Shown: positions 35,246 to 47,900 of the stretch, one piece after another
Layout: each line of letters opens with the position of its first letter
Numbering within the stretch: the first letter of the stretch is position 1
Source: Anaeramoeba flamelloides
Lineage: Eukaryota > Metamonada > Anaeramoebidae
Direction: 5' to 3'
NCBI GenBank assembly: GCA_027625915.1
Contig: JANTQA010000070.1
Span: forward strand, 7,693,001-7,757,000
DNA length: 64,000 nucleotides
Position numbers and translations under genes: made by a program
Notes under the pieces: generated by a model
The model's database searches: none
Told to the model about the DNA's origin: nothing
What the model saw: the letters and a program-made list of their open reading frames with translations, nothing else

Positions 35246-37121
35246 TATAAACAATCTCAACTGTGGGTATTTTAAAATCCCTTTTGTACAAGTTTGTGTG
35301 TTTATGACAGTTTAGAGTATGCAAGATCATATTTGTACAAATATTATACAATTTTGGCTAAGATTTAAAAAATAAAAATAATAAGATAGGAATTAACTTT
35401 GTGCCACTAATTTTAAAATGTAAAAAAATTCAACTTAACTTTAGTGACTGAAATTCAGCTTTGGACAATTTTTAAAAAATATTTAGGAGTTTTTTATTTT
35501 AACATTTTGGATTTTGTGCAATTTAATTCATAAAATTATTATAATTAAAAATTAATCTTTTTTATTTTTCCACCGAAGACCATTAAAAACCTTTAAAATT
35601 TTTCATACAGATGGAAATAAACAAGAGAGCCACACCAAAATGACAAAAATCAATTTGACCAATTTTTAAATTGGATAAAATTCAAAATGTAATACTATAG
35701 TGATTTTAAAAAAGTAAAAACTGTTTTTTGTATGATTTTGCCAGAATTAACCTTTTTTTAAAGTTCTACGTTTGAGTAAAGTTAAAAAATTTTTTTAAAA
35801 CAAGTTTTCATTACCACTCCAACCCCTACACCATATTTCAAGGTTAAGGCTTAACTAGATTAAAACAAAAAACTTTCAACAAGTTTTAATTTATGAAAAA
35901 GTTTACACTTTTTGAAAATAGAAAACTTTAATAAAGTTTTAAAAAAGTCCTCACTTTTTTGAAATTGCAATATACATTTAATTTTTTGATGTTATTAAAT
36001 TGAATTGTAACTATATTAATTAGTTCTTATTAATGGTTATAATTAACCCAAGAACAAACTGATATAATGAACAAGATATACATTTTTAACTTTTAACTTT
36101 TTTATAAAACAAAACGAATAAAGACCACCGCATGAAATAATATTTACCAATATAGAATGTTAAAAAAAAATTTGATCAAAGTTTTTTTTTCAATGACGTG
36201 TTTCTTCTTAATTTACCCAAATTAAATTATAGATCACCAATGATTTTTGCATCATTTTTGTTTTTGTATTATTGAATAACAGCCCCCCCCTTTTTTTTTA
36301 AATTTAATCTATATTTCTTTTCAATTTTTTCACAACAAAATACACTAAAAAAAAACTTTTAAAACATTAAAGTAAAATAATTAGATTATAAAAATAAAAA
36401 AATAACCCAAATAATTTTAATTCAGAGAAAAATAAAATATATTAAAAGATTTACAGTTATATTTAGTATTATTTTGGATTATATTTTTGATGATGAATAA
36501 TCATTTTGAATTACAAAAAAAAACCATCCAATAAATCTTTATTTTTACCCAAGAATTCTAAAAATCCAATATTTTGCAAAAAAAAAACTAGGATAGATAA
36601 ATTAAATTAAAATTGGAATTTATATTCCATTTTGGAAATTATTTAGAAATAGAAAGGTATTTTTTAATTGGAAATTTTTCCAAAGCAAGTTTTTAATGAA
36701 GAATTACAAAAATAAACAAAGTAATAACCGAATAATTATTCAAATATCACATACAACCCGAACCGAAAAATACCCCCCACCCCCCTTTTTTTTTTTTTTT
36801 TCTTTTTTTTTTCTTTTTTTCTTTCTTTCTTTCTTTTTTTTTTTTGATTATTTTTTTTCATATTTTTGATTTCTGATTTTTTAATTAGTATGTGAATATA
36901 TTTTTCAATAATATTTTGAATTACCTCTTTTCTATTAAAAAAATCAATCTACTTTGGTTGGGAAAATGTTTTTAAAGATTCAATTGCCTTTTAAAGGGAT
37001 ACAATCAACTTGGTATCCCCTACCCATAGAAAATAAAATATCTTCAATCTTGTTTTTTGAAGTCTTTTATTAATTTTTGAATATTTTATCTGAAATAAAA
37101 TGTGTGAATTATTATTCTTAT
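35246..37121. other. Spacer with a long polypyrimidine tract
   Basis: 36771-36845 is a C then T/CTTT-rich strand-asymmetric tract. Around 36040-36680 there is faint similarity to D1/D2 (AATTAACCCAAGAACAAAC versus AATCCAAGAACAAACC), suggesting an older third D copy whose ends I could not find. No gene. Confidence 0.35.
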
Positions 37122-37362
37122 AGTCAATTCCACTTTTAAGGCACAAAATTCTACGAAAATATCAGGCACAATAAAAATCTCAAATTAAGATACAAAATTC
37201 AAAATCTAGTCAAATATAAACAAAAAAAAATCAAAATTTCACCAGAATTTCTCAGATACTAGGAAAATAAGTCACACAACAATTAATTACCGAAAAATGC
37301 AACTTATTGTGGATTTTCCTGTTACCTTAAAATTGGTTGAAAATTTACCACTTTAAATCAAA
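37122..37362. mobile_element. A4: degenerate A-family MITE
   Basis: The left half is clear (TAGTCAATTCCACTTTTAAG, GGCACA, CTCAAATTAAGATACAAAA). The right half is worn, ending near TTTACCACTTTAAATC. The end coordinate is approximate. Confidence 0.55.
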
Positions 37363-38325
37363 AATAAATATAGTAAAAATATTTTATTCTTGATTTGAAA
37401 AATATATTAATTATATTTAAAATACTTTACTAGATAATAAAATAACTTCTAATTTGTGAAAAAAAAAAAAAATAATAATAATCAAATTTGTTAATTTCAA
37501 ATTTGAAAAAATCTGAATGGAGCCTGAAAAATTGGGGGGTTCAACTTAAAATTTAAATGTATTTAAAAATATTGTTTGACCAAAGACATAAGATCAACCA
37601 AGACTGTTTATTATATTTGAAGTTACTGAAAAGTTTACAATTATCATTTGTTTAATTAATTTTTTGTAAATTTTTACAGGATCATGATTAAAATAAATTG
37701 TTATACATAATTTTTGAAATAAAGAAACAACTTAAAAATGTAATTAAAATAATAGTACAGTCATTTTTATGATATTTTCAGAAATACATTCATCTTTTGA
37801 AACACTATTCATATTTTTACAAAATTAAATACTCGACTTAAATATAAAACCACATTTTTCTCTCAAAACCAATAAATTCTATTATATGTATGTAAAAATA
37901 TAATTTCGAAATAATAATACACAAAATTTAATATTACATATTATAAAAAAATTGACCTTATTTCTAAAAACTACAATTTTTATTAAAAAATTAAAAAAGT
38001 AATTTATTTTTTTAACTTGATTTTTTTGATCATTTTTTTTTCGTTTTATAGACAAAAATCCGATCTAAATATTCAAATCATTCAAGATACAAGTTTTCCC
38101 AAAAAAATAGTTTTTAAAACATCTGAGAGTCAACCTGCTTCATAAAGAATAATTTTTTTAATTGTAACATTTCATAATGATAATTAATTTCACACTCAGA
38201 TTTATAAAAGTACATTTAAATAACCCTAAGATTAATAGGACCCATAGAAATAAATTTTATTTTTTTTTTAATTACAGTAAATTCCAATTAATAAATATTT
38301 AAATTATTATCACTATATTCACAGT
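37363..38325. other. AT-rich spacer, nothing recognised
   Basis: No open frames of note, no inverted-repeat ends, and no RNA gene. Confidence 0.4.
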
Positions 38326-39010
38326 CAAAAATTTTAACACCCCAAAAGTCAATTTTTGAAAAACAAAACTTATTTACCCCATTCATGTATAAATACTAAA
38401 TTCGAAAACTTTTATGAATTGAAATGTTAATAATTGGTTATCAATTATTTTATTCACAAAACCAAAAATAAATAATTATCAATAATAATAAATCAACTGT
38501 GTATTAAAAATTTATGGATACCAAGAAAAGAATGGATTGGGTTAATAGTTCAATGTTTGATGAAACTTCATCTAATGTGTTAAAGAGGGAATACTGAAGT
38601 GACTAAATTTCAACTTCAAATTCACAGAGTATCTAATATAGATATAACCATCAGAAGTATTTAAATCTTAATTTAGTTTCCTAAAAAAAAAAAATTTACT
38701 AAGTAAATTTATAAAAATTCTATTAGGATTTATTGATCGATCAAAAAGTTAGATATCATCAACTATTTTTATTTGAGTTCTTCTATTTTGTGGTACAAAA
38801 CTTTTACCTAATATCAACTGTTTGAAAAATCTATTAATCGACCAAAAAAGATTGCATAATTTAAAATATGAAATAAAAACTAAAAACCAAAATGATAAAA
38901 AAATCATTTTATTATTATACAATAAACAAAATTAAATCAAATTTGAATAAAATTATATTTTTTTGATTCTTTGGAACTCTTTTAGCTATGAGGAAAATTT
39001 AAAATTTTTC
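38326..39010. mobile_element. W6: worn W-family element
   Basis: Shares with W4 and W5 the order AATTTTAACACCCCAAAA, AATTGAAATGTTAATAATTG, CACAAAACCAAAAATAAATA, CTATTAGGATTTATTGATCG and ATCAACTATTTTTATTTGAG. About 150 bp of extra sequence near 38520-38690 makes it longer. The ends are decayed. Confidence 0.5.
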
Positions 39011-39814
39011 TATTGATAAATAAATCAAAAAATACTTGGTTTTCATTTTAATATTTCTGTTTTCCTAAACCAATAACAAATTTTAGAAGAAAAAAAATAC
39101 ACTTCAAGAGATTAGTTTTCTAAAACAACATGTATATGTATATATTATATTGGTGATATTATACACTTATAATTTGAGTATCTGTGGAATGTTAAAAATT
39201 ACATTTGCTCATTAACCGAGATAATATTATTTCTACTCAGACCAAAAAAAAAAATATCAATTTGTTAAAAATACTTATTTATTTATCCTTCACATTCCTC
39301 GAAATTTTATAAATTATTGAAAATAACACAAAGTACTATTTTTTTCTTATCTCCATGGAATCAATATTTTGTTGATATTTTATTATCAATTATTTAGTCT
39401 TTAAAAGGCTTCTCCCTTAATAGATAGATGTTTGAAGCAACGAAACCCTATTTCAAAAATTTTCACTTACCTGAAAGAATCAATTGAGAAAAAAATTGAA
39501 AAAAAATATTTATTCTTTAGTATTCAAGGACAATTAATAATTAAACCTGATTTGTGAATTCACTTTTAACTCATTACAAAAATATAAAAACCAGATATTG
39601 CACAAATTAAAAAATAAAACCCAAAACAGTGAAAAAATGAATGAACATATTTGAAATCAGCATTACGGATTATTTATTGATGAACTTTCACTTGTCAAAA
39701 GGTTTAACACAAATATTTTGTTCCTAATCATTAAATTAATTTTAAAATATATTTCCTAATCAAAATTTTCTTAGTGATTATTTGTCTTTTTGTAGATCTT
39801 TTTTTTCGCTACCT

Positions 39815-39845
<31 letters not shown>

Positions 39846-40660
39846 AGAAATCTGAAAAACAGAAAAAAAAATTGAAAAAATTAAACAAAAATTTGAAAAA
39901 GCAAAATTAAAATTTGCATAAATGAGATAAAAAAATTTTGATCTAAAAATTAAAAAAAATAGACAAGAATCTGGTGTTAACACAAATAATCGCCTCCATT
40001 AACATTATAAAGCGAGTCAATTTTTTTTTAAAAAAATAGTTAAAATTAACAATTTCTATTGGGAATGGTAAACAAACACAGTTATGTGAAATCTATTAAA
40101 CTGAATTGGATTATCTAAAAATATTTGTTTTATTTTTAGGGAATTTTCAAAATAGATTAAATCTCCAATGTTATTTATTTATATAAAATTTGGAGAAAAC
40201 ATGATATGTATTATTTTCCAAATAAAAAAAGTTTAATAGATTTTCTTTTTTAGTTTGTTAAATCCTAAATTTTCAAATCAAAAAGATCAGATATTTGGAC
40301 TGAAAATCCATTATAAGAAAGAAATTCTGTAAAAACTGAGAAGTAATAACAACCACATTAATTAACATTTTTTTAACAAATTTCATCCGCTTTTTATATA
40401 AAAAAAACAAAGATATCTATCACACTTGGAAATAATAAATAAGAGTGGTTAATTTACACAATATGCTATAAGAATATATATGAACCACATAAAGAACTTC
40501 CTCAAAATATCTCATATGAATTCCCTACAAGAATATGTTTATATTTTTCATTATTTTGAAAATTTTATCCATTTATACCTAATAAAATGTTCGAAATAAG
40601 GATTAAAAAATTCTAAAGGAAACAGTATCATTAAAGTAAAAAATTTCAGATTAGGTATAA
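39011..40660. other. AT-rich spacer with one solo TTAAGGGA-type end
   Basis: TTCTCCCTTAA at 39410-39420 looks like a right terminus of the TTAA group (compare G), but no left partner was found. A 28-base A run lies at 39818-39846. No gene. Confidence 0.35.
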
Positions 40661-41564
40661 TTTCATAAAAACTCCATTTCAATCAAAGGTCTCAGCGAAA
40701 AATGAAAAATTCACCTTTTTTTAAGAACAGAAAAGACTACAATTGCTTAGAAATAAGAGAAATAATAAAATTCAGATTAGAATTAAGATTCATTAAAGAA
40801 ATATCTGAACAAATCATAAAAAACCCCGTTCCAAAAATTTGGACACACCCAAAATCAAAAATAGGCAAAAAAAAACCCAATTTATTGTATTTTTCCAAAC
40901 CTAATATAAAATAACATTTAATTGACCTGGTCTTAATGTTTTTAATAAGTAATCATTTTCAACACAAATAAAAGAAAAAAATATAAAACTCAAAAATAAA
41001 AACCAGTGTGTCCAAAATAATGAAAAAAAAAAAAATGAATTCGTAAATTTGTTGAAATTTCACCAACAATTGTGATTGATCAAATGATAAGATACCATCT
41101 ACCAATTGTATGTGATTTTCCAATTTATCAAACTCAACACTAACCTTCTAACAACCATTGAGAAAAAAGTTTCGAGATCTAACTAAACAGATTATGTAAT
41201 CTGGAAAAAAGGAAATGAAAACAAAACAAAAAAGACAAAAAATGAAATAGTTTTTAAAATCAAAATTCTTTCAAAATTTGAATTTAAAGTTCAGTAATGA
41301 TGTTCTTTCCCTTGTTTAAACTGTGTCCAAATTTATGGGATCTAGTTTATATATAAAAAAAAAATGTTAAAAAAATTATTTTCCACCTTTCATTGGGACT
41401 TCTTGTACAAAATTTCAGAGATCTTTAGAAAAATTAGAATTATAAATAATAATTTTTTTTAATTTTAAATGTATTTAAACTAAGTGAGGTTATCAAAAAG
41501 TAAAAAATTAGCAAATGATTAATTTTTTTTTTTCAAAAAATTTTTTCATAATGGTGAAAAGGAC
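40661..41564 (+). mobile_element. K1: repeat with coding trace, interrupted by W1
   Basis: Homologous to K2 at 52485-52790, before and after the W1 insertion. Both copies keep the same plus-strand frame for about 40 codons (K1: NSPFFKNR, LEIREIIKFRLEL; K2: NSLFFKNH, LKIQEIIKFVLES), a pattern resembling the N-terminal helix-turn-helix of a transposase but not assignable. Neither end is defined. Confidence 0.45.
40822..41347. mobile_element. W1: ~526 bp W-family element
   Basis: Tips are AACCCCGTTCCAAAAATTTG plus GACACACCC on the left and GTGTCCAAATTTATGGGATC on the right. Same family as W2-W6 (shared interior ATTGTGATTGATCAAATGAT, AGATACCATC, CTAACTAAACAGATTATGTA). Inserted into K1; sister copy K2 lacks it. 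Confidence 0.75.
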
Positions 41565-41568
41565 TTAA

Positions 41569-42940
41569 GGGAGTAGCTACACCATAAGACATGATAAAAA
41601 TTTGAGAGAGATGAGATAAGAACATTTTATTTTAGTGGTGTGTGATCGTAGATTCTCTAAAAATTTTTTTAAAAAAATTATTTGATATTTTTTTTTAGTA
41701 ATGTTCAACAATAAAAAAAAAGAGATTATATTGATAAAATAGTTTTTTTTTTATTATTATTTTTTTATTAACATAAACTTAATTCCATTAATTTGGACAC
41801 ATTTTAAACAGTTGGAAAAATAACAATAACAAGATTTACATCCAATGGGAAATTAATTTTAATTCAACAAACCATTTCATTTTTTGTCTTTTTTGTTTTT
41901 GTTTTCATTTTCTTTTTTTCAGTTACTTAATCTGATTCGTTAGATCTGAAAATTTTTTATAGATGGTTGAACAATGGTTACAGTTGAGTTTCTTAAATTG
42001 AAAAATCCACATACAACCGGTCCATGGTATCTTATCATTTGATCGAACAACCATTGTTGGTGTAATTTTAACAAATCTACCAATATATTTTTTGTTCAAA
42101 CTCTTTCATTTCAGCTCGTTTCCTTATTTTGGACACACTTGTTTTGATTTTTTATTTTATATTGTTTTCTTATATTTGGAAGAAAATGATTACTTAAAAA
42201 ACCATTAATACTATGTTACTTAAATATGGTTTTATATTAGGTTTGGAAAAATATAATAAATTGAGTTTTTGTTTTCCTATTTTTGATTTTAGATGTGTCC
42301 AAATTTTTGGAATGGGGTTTAGTTTTTTTTTTCTGGGAGAAGATAATTTCAGATTCTTTGAATAAAACTTATGGCTATTTTGTGGTTTAAACTTTGATAA
42401 CATATAATCATATTCACTTCTCCAATTCTACCAAATCCAACTATTTAAAATCCTAACAAGTAATAATTTGACTTAATTATTCTTTTTTTTGGAATCTTCT
42501 AGCTATACAAGTCCCATTTAAGTTTCCTTTTATGATTCTCTCAATTGTAATGTTGTTGTTCTTTTTAAACAAAATCCATTAATCCCAAATGCCACTAATA
42601 AAAAAATATTTCTAATTGCTTTATGTTGTCAGGATTAAAAAAATCTCAAAAATGATGAAAAAATAAAAAAATGAAAAAATTAAATGCAACAATAGAATGT
42701 TGAGAGAAGGATAAAAGATAAGTCATTCAACATTCAAAACACTATTTTAAGCAATTCAACTTAACTTTCTATTGTGGCAATTTCTTTGAGACTTTTAAAA
42801 AAAAATTTAAAAAATCTAATGAATGAAGTACTTTAAATAATAAAAATCAATGAGATACAACCAGAGTAAAAAATGTTATTTTCTGATCCTCTTCAGAATT
42901 GCAAAAAAATGAAAAGTTTTTCTTTACTGTGGCTACTCCC
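41569..42940. mobile_element. G: TTAA-flanked element carrying W2
   Basis: TTAA flanks at 41565-41568 and 42941-42944. Tips are GGGAGTAGCTACACCATAAG on the left and GGGAGTAGCCACAGTAAAG as reverse complement of the right. Total 1372 bp, of which 544 bp is the nested W2, leaving about 830 bp of G proper. No transposase frame. Confidence 0.75.
41776..42319. mobile_element. W2: 544 bp W-family element inside G
   Basis: TA flanks on both sides. Left tip AACTTAATTCCATTAATTTG followed by GACACA; right tip TGTCCAAATTTTTGGAATGG then GGTT. Opposite orientation to W1, 430 bp away, so W1 and W2 form a large inverted pair. Confidence 0.8.
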
Positions 42941-42944
42941 TTAA

Positions 42945-43923
42945 TAGAATAAATAGTTTTTTAAAATTTAGGAAACAATTAAATGAAAAAAGAAATCGAA
43001 CATACACTGATTGACTTTAATTCTCTCACCTAAAATTAAATATCGAAAAAAATAATCTTTACAAAAAAATTATTATTGAGAATCTCTGAAATTGTTGAAA
43101 AAGGAGAACAGTTGTTGAGAAAATTATATTCTAAGTCATATGACTTAGAATCAGGGGATAATGTACTCTTTGCCCAAATCTTAAAATTGATTCATAATCA
43201 AAAAAATAGCAATATTTAGTAGAGCTAAGTTGTTTGTTTAAATGATTGGGAAGATAAAGTTAATAGAACCAGAAAGAAGGTAAAGATAAAAAATGTTTTC
43301 ATTGATCAAGTTTACAACTCAAGATACAAAAATAAATTTTATTCACCATTTCTCATTTTATTTTTTTTTAGACTTATTTTTCGCTTTAGTACATAGAGGG
43401 TTGCACACACCCAATGATAAACAAAAACTTGGGTGCTCTCATCTTTTCAAGAACTGTAAATGTAACCTAAAATTTCATAATCCATTTTTAGAAAAATAAA
43501 AGTCCTCTAATCAACCCGAAATACATAAAGTATTACAACTTCAAGACTCATTATTTCTTCATTGTCATTTAAAAAGAACCAATAGATACATTTTACTTCT
43601 TGAATTGTTTTATTTATTGCTAAAACAATCGCTAATTTTAGTACATTATCACCAGACTCAAATCACATTTTCAAAATTTTTTTGAAACTGATTTCATTAA
43701 TTTACAAAAACAAGTCCCATTCCATTCATTCCTCATCAAAATGTTAAAACTTTTGTTTGAAAACTGATCAGCTTAAAAATTTTTTTTATGAGAAAAAAAA
43801 ATTACACACTACAAAGTTAGTATTTTTGAAAAAAATATGTTTGAAAAACGTAAAGCACTTCATTTAAAAATTGAAGGAATGCTTTATTGAACAAAATACC
43901 CAAAAGAAAAAAAAAATAAAATA
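42945..43923. other. Spacer with possible coding remnants
   Basis: A plus-strand frame at about 43068-43217 reads IVEKGEQLLRKLYSKSYDLE and on to FAQILKLIHNQ, compositionally protein-like, and 43380-43499 reads VHRGLHTPND and CSHLFKNCKCNLKFHNPF. They do not join with consistent splice phase and no family is recognised. The 24-bp palindrome at 43128-43151 lies within. Confidence 0.3.
43128..43151. repeat. Perfect 24-bp palindrome
   Basis: ATTCTAAGTCAT followed immediately by its complement ATGACTTAGAAT, with no loop. No flanking target duplication is evident. Confidence 0.85.
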
Positions 43924-44100
43924 CTGGTATTTGAATAATAAATGGGATTTTTTTTCACTTCATTTTTAATTTCTCTTTTTTAAGAGAATATAGATCGAGA
44001 ACCTCAAATTGTAACCTAATTTCTTTGAGAACTATATTTATAAAAAAAAAATATGGAAAAGGAAGTGAAAATTCTTTCCCATTTAGAATTCAAATACCAG
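43924..44100. mobile_element. C1: 177 bp TA-target MITE
   Basis: Begins CTGGTATTTGAATAATAAAT and ends AGAATTCAAATACCAG, flanked by TA on both sides. The inverted repeats extend through the AAATGGGA/TCCCATTT stretch. Same family as C2. Confidence 0.8.
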
Positions 44101-44182
44101 TAGTACAGAAATTATAACGTAAGACATATATTAAATATAACAAGAATCAAATCTCAAAATAAAAATGGAATATATACCGTAT

Positions 44183-44575
44183 TTAATCAGGAAAAACTGC
44201 TAATCTCCATAATAAGCAATAAATAACTCTCTTAAAATTGGAATAATTGTGCTTTTTTTTCAATATTATTCCAACTGAAATTCTAAATGGAGACATTAAC
44301 AAAATGAAGTTTTTTATTTTTCCAAAAGTTTTATGAGAATATAAAACAAAAGAAACACATATAATTTTTTGATAACCTATTACACATTTCAATTTCAGTG
44401 GTTCTGAGGTGTCGTTACTCCCATTAAATGGTTTTACAGTAGCGCCTAAACAATAAGAGATCTTGCTAACGAATGAGAACCAAATTCTTTCTCTAATTAA
44501 TGATCGAACCTCTATTGAGCTTTTGAGAATAAGTAAAAATAAACCAACAACACAATCAAAATCACACACATTCAA
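44183..44575 (-). CDS. Unassigned 130-codon open frame
   Basis: A minus-strand frame of 130 residues with mixed composition (motifs ERIWFSFVSKISYCLGATV, SEPLKLKCVIGYQK) sits 370 bp upstream of, and divergent from, the calcineurin-B-like gene. The local sequence is less A/T-rich than the surrounding spacer, which argues mildly for function. There is no signal peptide, domain or relative that I can name. The plus strand also has a protein-like stretch after a TTTCAG acceptor-like site near 44397, so the coding strand is not settled. It may be an unknown small gene, an exon, or a relic. Confidence 0.25.
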   Translation of the reverse strand: MNVCDFDCVVGLFLLILKSSIEVRSLIRERIWFSFVSKISYCLGATVKPFNGSNDTSEPLKLKCVIGYQKIICVSFVLYSHKTFGKIKNFILLMSPFRISVGIILKKKHNYSNFKRVIYCLLWRLAVFPD

Positions 44576-44948
44576 TTATATTCCTTTTGTATTAAACAGA
44601 TTATAATAAGATCTGGCTTTCGAATGTATTTCAATAGTTTTCAACACAAAGAATGAGTATTATTTTGAGATCTTTCAATTTATCTATATATTGAGACTAT
44701 TGTTTCTTTCCTGTACTTGAATCGAATCATTTTGAAAAGCAATAGTAAAAAGCTTTATTTCCTTAGAATTTAATTCATTTCAATGTAAATACACAGTGAA
44801 AAATTATTAAAAATGGTGACTCTTGAAATATTTTGAAAGGATAAAATACAATGGAAATAATTGTTCGATTTTTGACTTGGCACTCTTGAAAATTTTTCTT
44901 CATTTTTTAAAATTTTAACATATTTTCAAACTTTTAAATTCAAATCTA

Positions 44949-47900
44949 ATGGGAAACATTTGCCCTTCGAAAAAAGAAATCAAAACAAAAACAACAAAAA
45001 AGAAAGAAAAATCAGAAAAATCACCTCTACTCGAAAAGAAAGAGAAATCAAAAAACACTTCTGAAAACGATTCTACTTCGACTTCTTCTTATAACTTAGA
45101 ACCAAAAAAATACCAATCAAAACTACGTAAAAAAGAAATAGAGGAATTGATGCAGAAAACCAAGTTTACGAAAGAACAAATACTTCTTTTATTTGATTTT
45201 TTTAAAAAAATTTCAGCAATGATAATCGACGACGACATCATAGACAACGATGAATTTGGTATTTTCAATCCACAATTTTTTTCGCTTTTGTTGGGATCTC
45301 AAAAAAATCTAAAACCAAGGCTTTATTTTTACAAACCGAACCAACCTTTTTAATTTTGAAACTGTGTCTCATAAATACATGTTTTAACAAAACCAAAACA
45401 ACAAACTTTTTTATTCTAATTTTCTTTTCTTTTGTTTTTTATTTTTTAAAAATTAAAGAGGAAGCCTTAGGTTTAGCTGGTTCAAAATTTGCAACTCGTT
45501 TATTTGAGGGTTTGTATTTCTGGATTTTTTTTTTTTTTTATCTTGTTTTGATTACTCCCACATTAACATGTTTAATTTGGGTTTTTCATTTTCTTTAATC
45601 CAAAGAATGGCGATCCTAATCTGTGTCCACTTTTCATTTAATAACCACATAATTTCCTCTTTTTTTTTCTTTTTCTTTTTCTTTTTCTTTACAAACAAAT
45701 AACACAAAAAACAACAGTATCTTTTTTTCTAATTGAATTCGAGTCACATTTTATTTAAATGTCACAAAAGCGAATTTGGGCAAATTCTTAATGTGCTTTC
45801 GATAAATATCTAAAATTCTTTAATATCAAAAAAGGTTGTGGATAGTGACGAAAATGGCAAAGTTGATTTTGATGAATTTTGTTTGGCCTTGGTACCGTTT
45901 TCTGATCAAGGAACAATTGAAGATCGTGTTTACTGTAAGGAAAATCTATTCTCAATTTCAAAACCCTAAAACCACCATTTTTGTGTTTATAATATCAAGA
46001 CAGTTTACTGTTATATGCGTAAAATGAATCCACTTTTCATTGAATAGCTCCATAATTTTTATCCTGTGTTTTTTTTCCTTTCTTTTTTTTTAACACCATA
46101 ACTTTTTATATTCTTGCAAATAGTTTCTTTTCAAGTATATGATATTAATGGGAATGGACAAATTGAAAAATCCGAATTGTTTCTTCTCTTAAATTCTTGT
46201 TTGGAGGACCAGTTTAAACTAAGTCTTGGTGAAAATGAACTCCAAAATATTGTTGATCAAACTTTTAATGAAATAGACACGTAATTATTTTCATTTTTCA
46301 CTTTTTTTTTCCTCTTTTTACTCACGCTCTCGGTCTTATTGTAAACTTTCTTGAAGAACAAAGTTGGCAAATAGTTGAAAAACTTTCAATTTAGATTTTA
46401 AGGGGAAGCGCACTATAAAGAATTGAAAAATCATTTTCCAAAACTGCTGTTACTGTTGTCAAAATAATCGCATCTAGAACTTTTTAACCCCTTTTTCCAC
46501 ATAAAAAGCCCTGTTTCTTTTTTCTAGAAGACCTATACATTAAATGATCCAAGAAATCAACAATAAACAATAAGTAAACATGCTAGTGGTTTCTGAAAGT
46601 TTTATTACAGTCAGTTCCACTTTTAAGGAACAAAATTTGAATGAAATTTAAGGCACAGAAAAAATTCAGAACTAATACACAAAATTCGGATTTTAGTAAA
46701 ATAATTTATATTAAAAAAAAATTTCAAATTTTGTGCTTTAAATTTGAGTTTTTTCTGTACATTACTTTTTTTTCCAAGTTTTTGCCTTAAAAGCGGAATT
46801 GATTGTATTAAAAAAAAAAAAATCTACAAATGAAGGATCAAATTCAAAAATTTTTATCAAAAAATAGAGTAAAATTTTTGTAGATGATTTTTCTCATCTG
46901 CAAAAAATCAAAAATTTCTAAAAAAATTGAAAATTATGAAAAATTTTGAAACAAATTTCATTTATAATTTATAAATTCACTGAAAAGATCAAGGAGTTTA
47001 GTTTCAAAATTGATTTGACTATAGATATAATATTGGGTGGTGAATTAGATATTCTAACCTAAAGAAGAAGAAAAAAAAAAGACACGGAATTTATTTCTAG
47101 ACACATGTTTTAGACTCTGGGCACGGATTTTTTTGATCACTGTAGATTCTAATATTTAAAAAATTTAAATTAATTAATTTTTTTTTTTTTATTTTGAAGA
47201 GAAGTGATTGAAATTAAATTACATCCTAATTGACCGAAATACTAGATTTATTTAGAGTTTTTATCATAGCTATAATGTAGGTAAGAGTAACATACCCCCC
47301 CCCAAAAAAAAAAAAAAAATAATTTTATCTCCAAAGATCAATAAGGAAGAGCCAAAATAAAGGAGACAGTTTTCTGTTTTGAATTTAACTCCAATTTAAA
47401 ATTTCTCTCTTTCTTTAGAAAAATAAAACAAGTTTCAAATACTTCTAATGACTGTGTCTATTTCATACGCTCTTTGAATTGGAAGACACAAATTTGATAA
47501 CTTCAGAATTCTCTCATTAACAAATTAAATGATTCTTTCATTTAAACCTCAAGAATATAACAATAATATCTAATTCAAAATTTTTAACACACCAAAATTC
47601 AATTTTTGAAAAAAAAAATCTTATTTAATCAAATTCAAGAACAAATACCAAATTAGAATCATTTACCAATTGAAATGTTGACAATTGTTTATAAATTACA
47701 ATATTCACAAAACAAAAAATAAATGATTATCAATACTAATAAATTATCGGTGTGTTCAAAATTTTTGGAGAGGTTAAAACAAAAAAAAAAATGCATTGGT
47801 AAATATGTGAAATTCTATTAGGATTTATTGATCGATCACAGGGTTATATACCATCAACTAATTTTATTTGAGCTCATCTATTTTGAAGAACTCAACTTTA

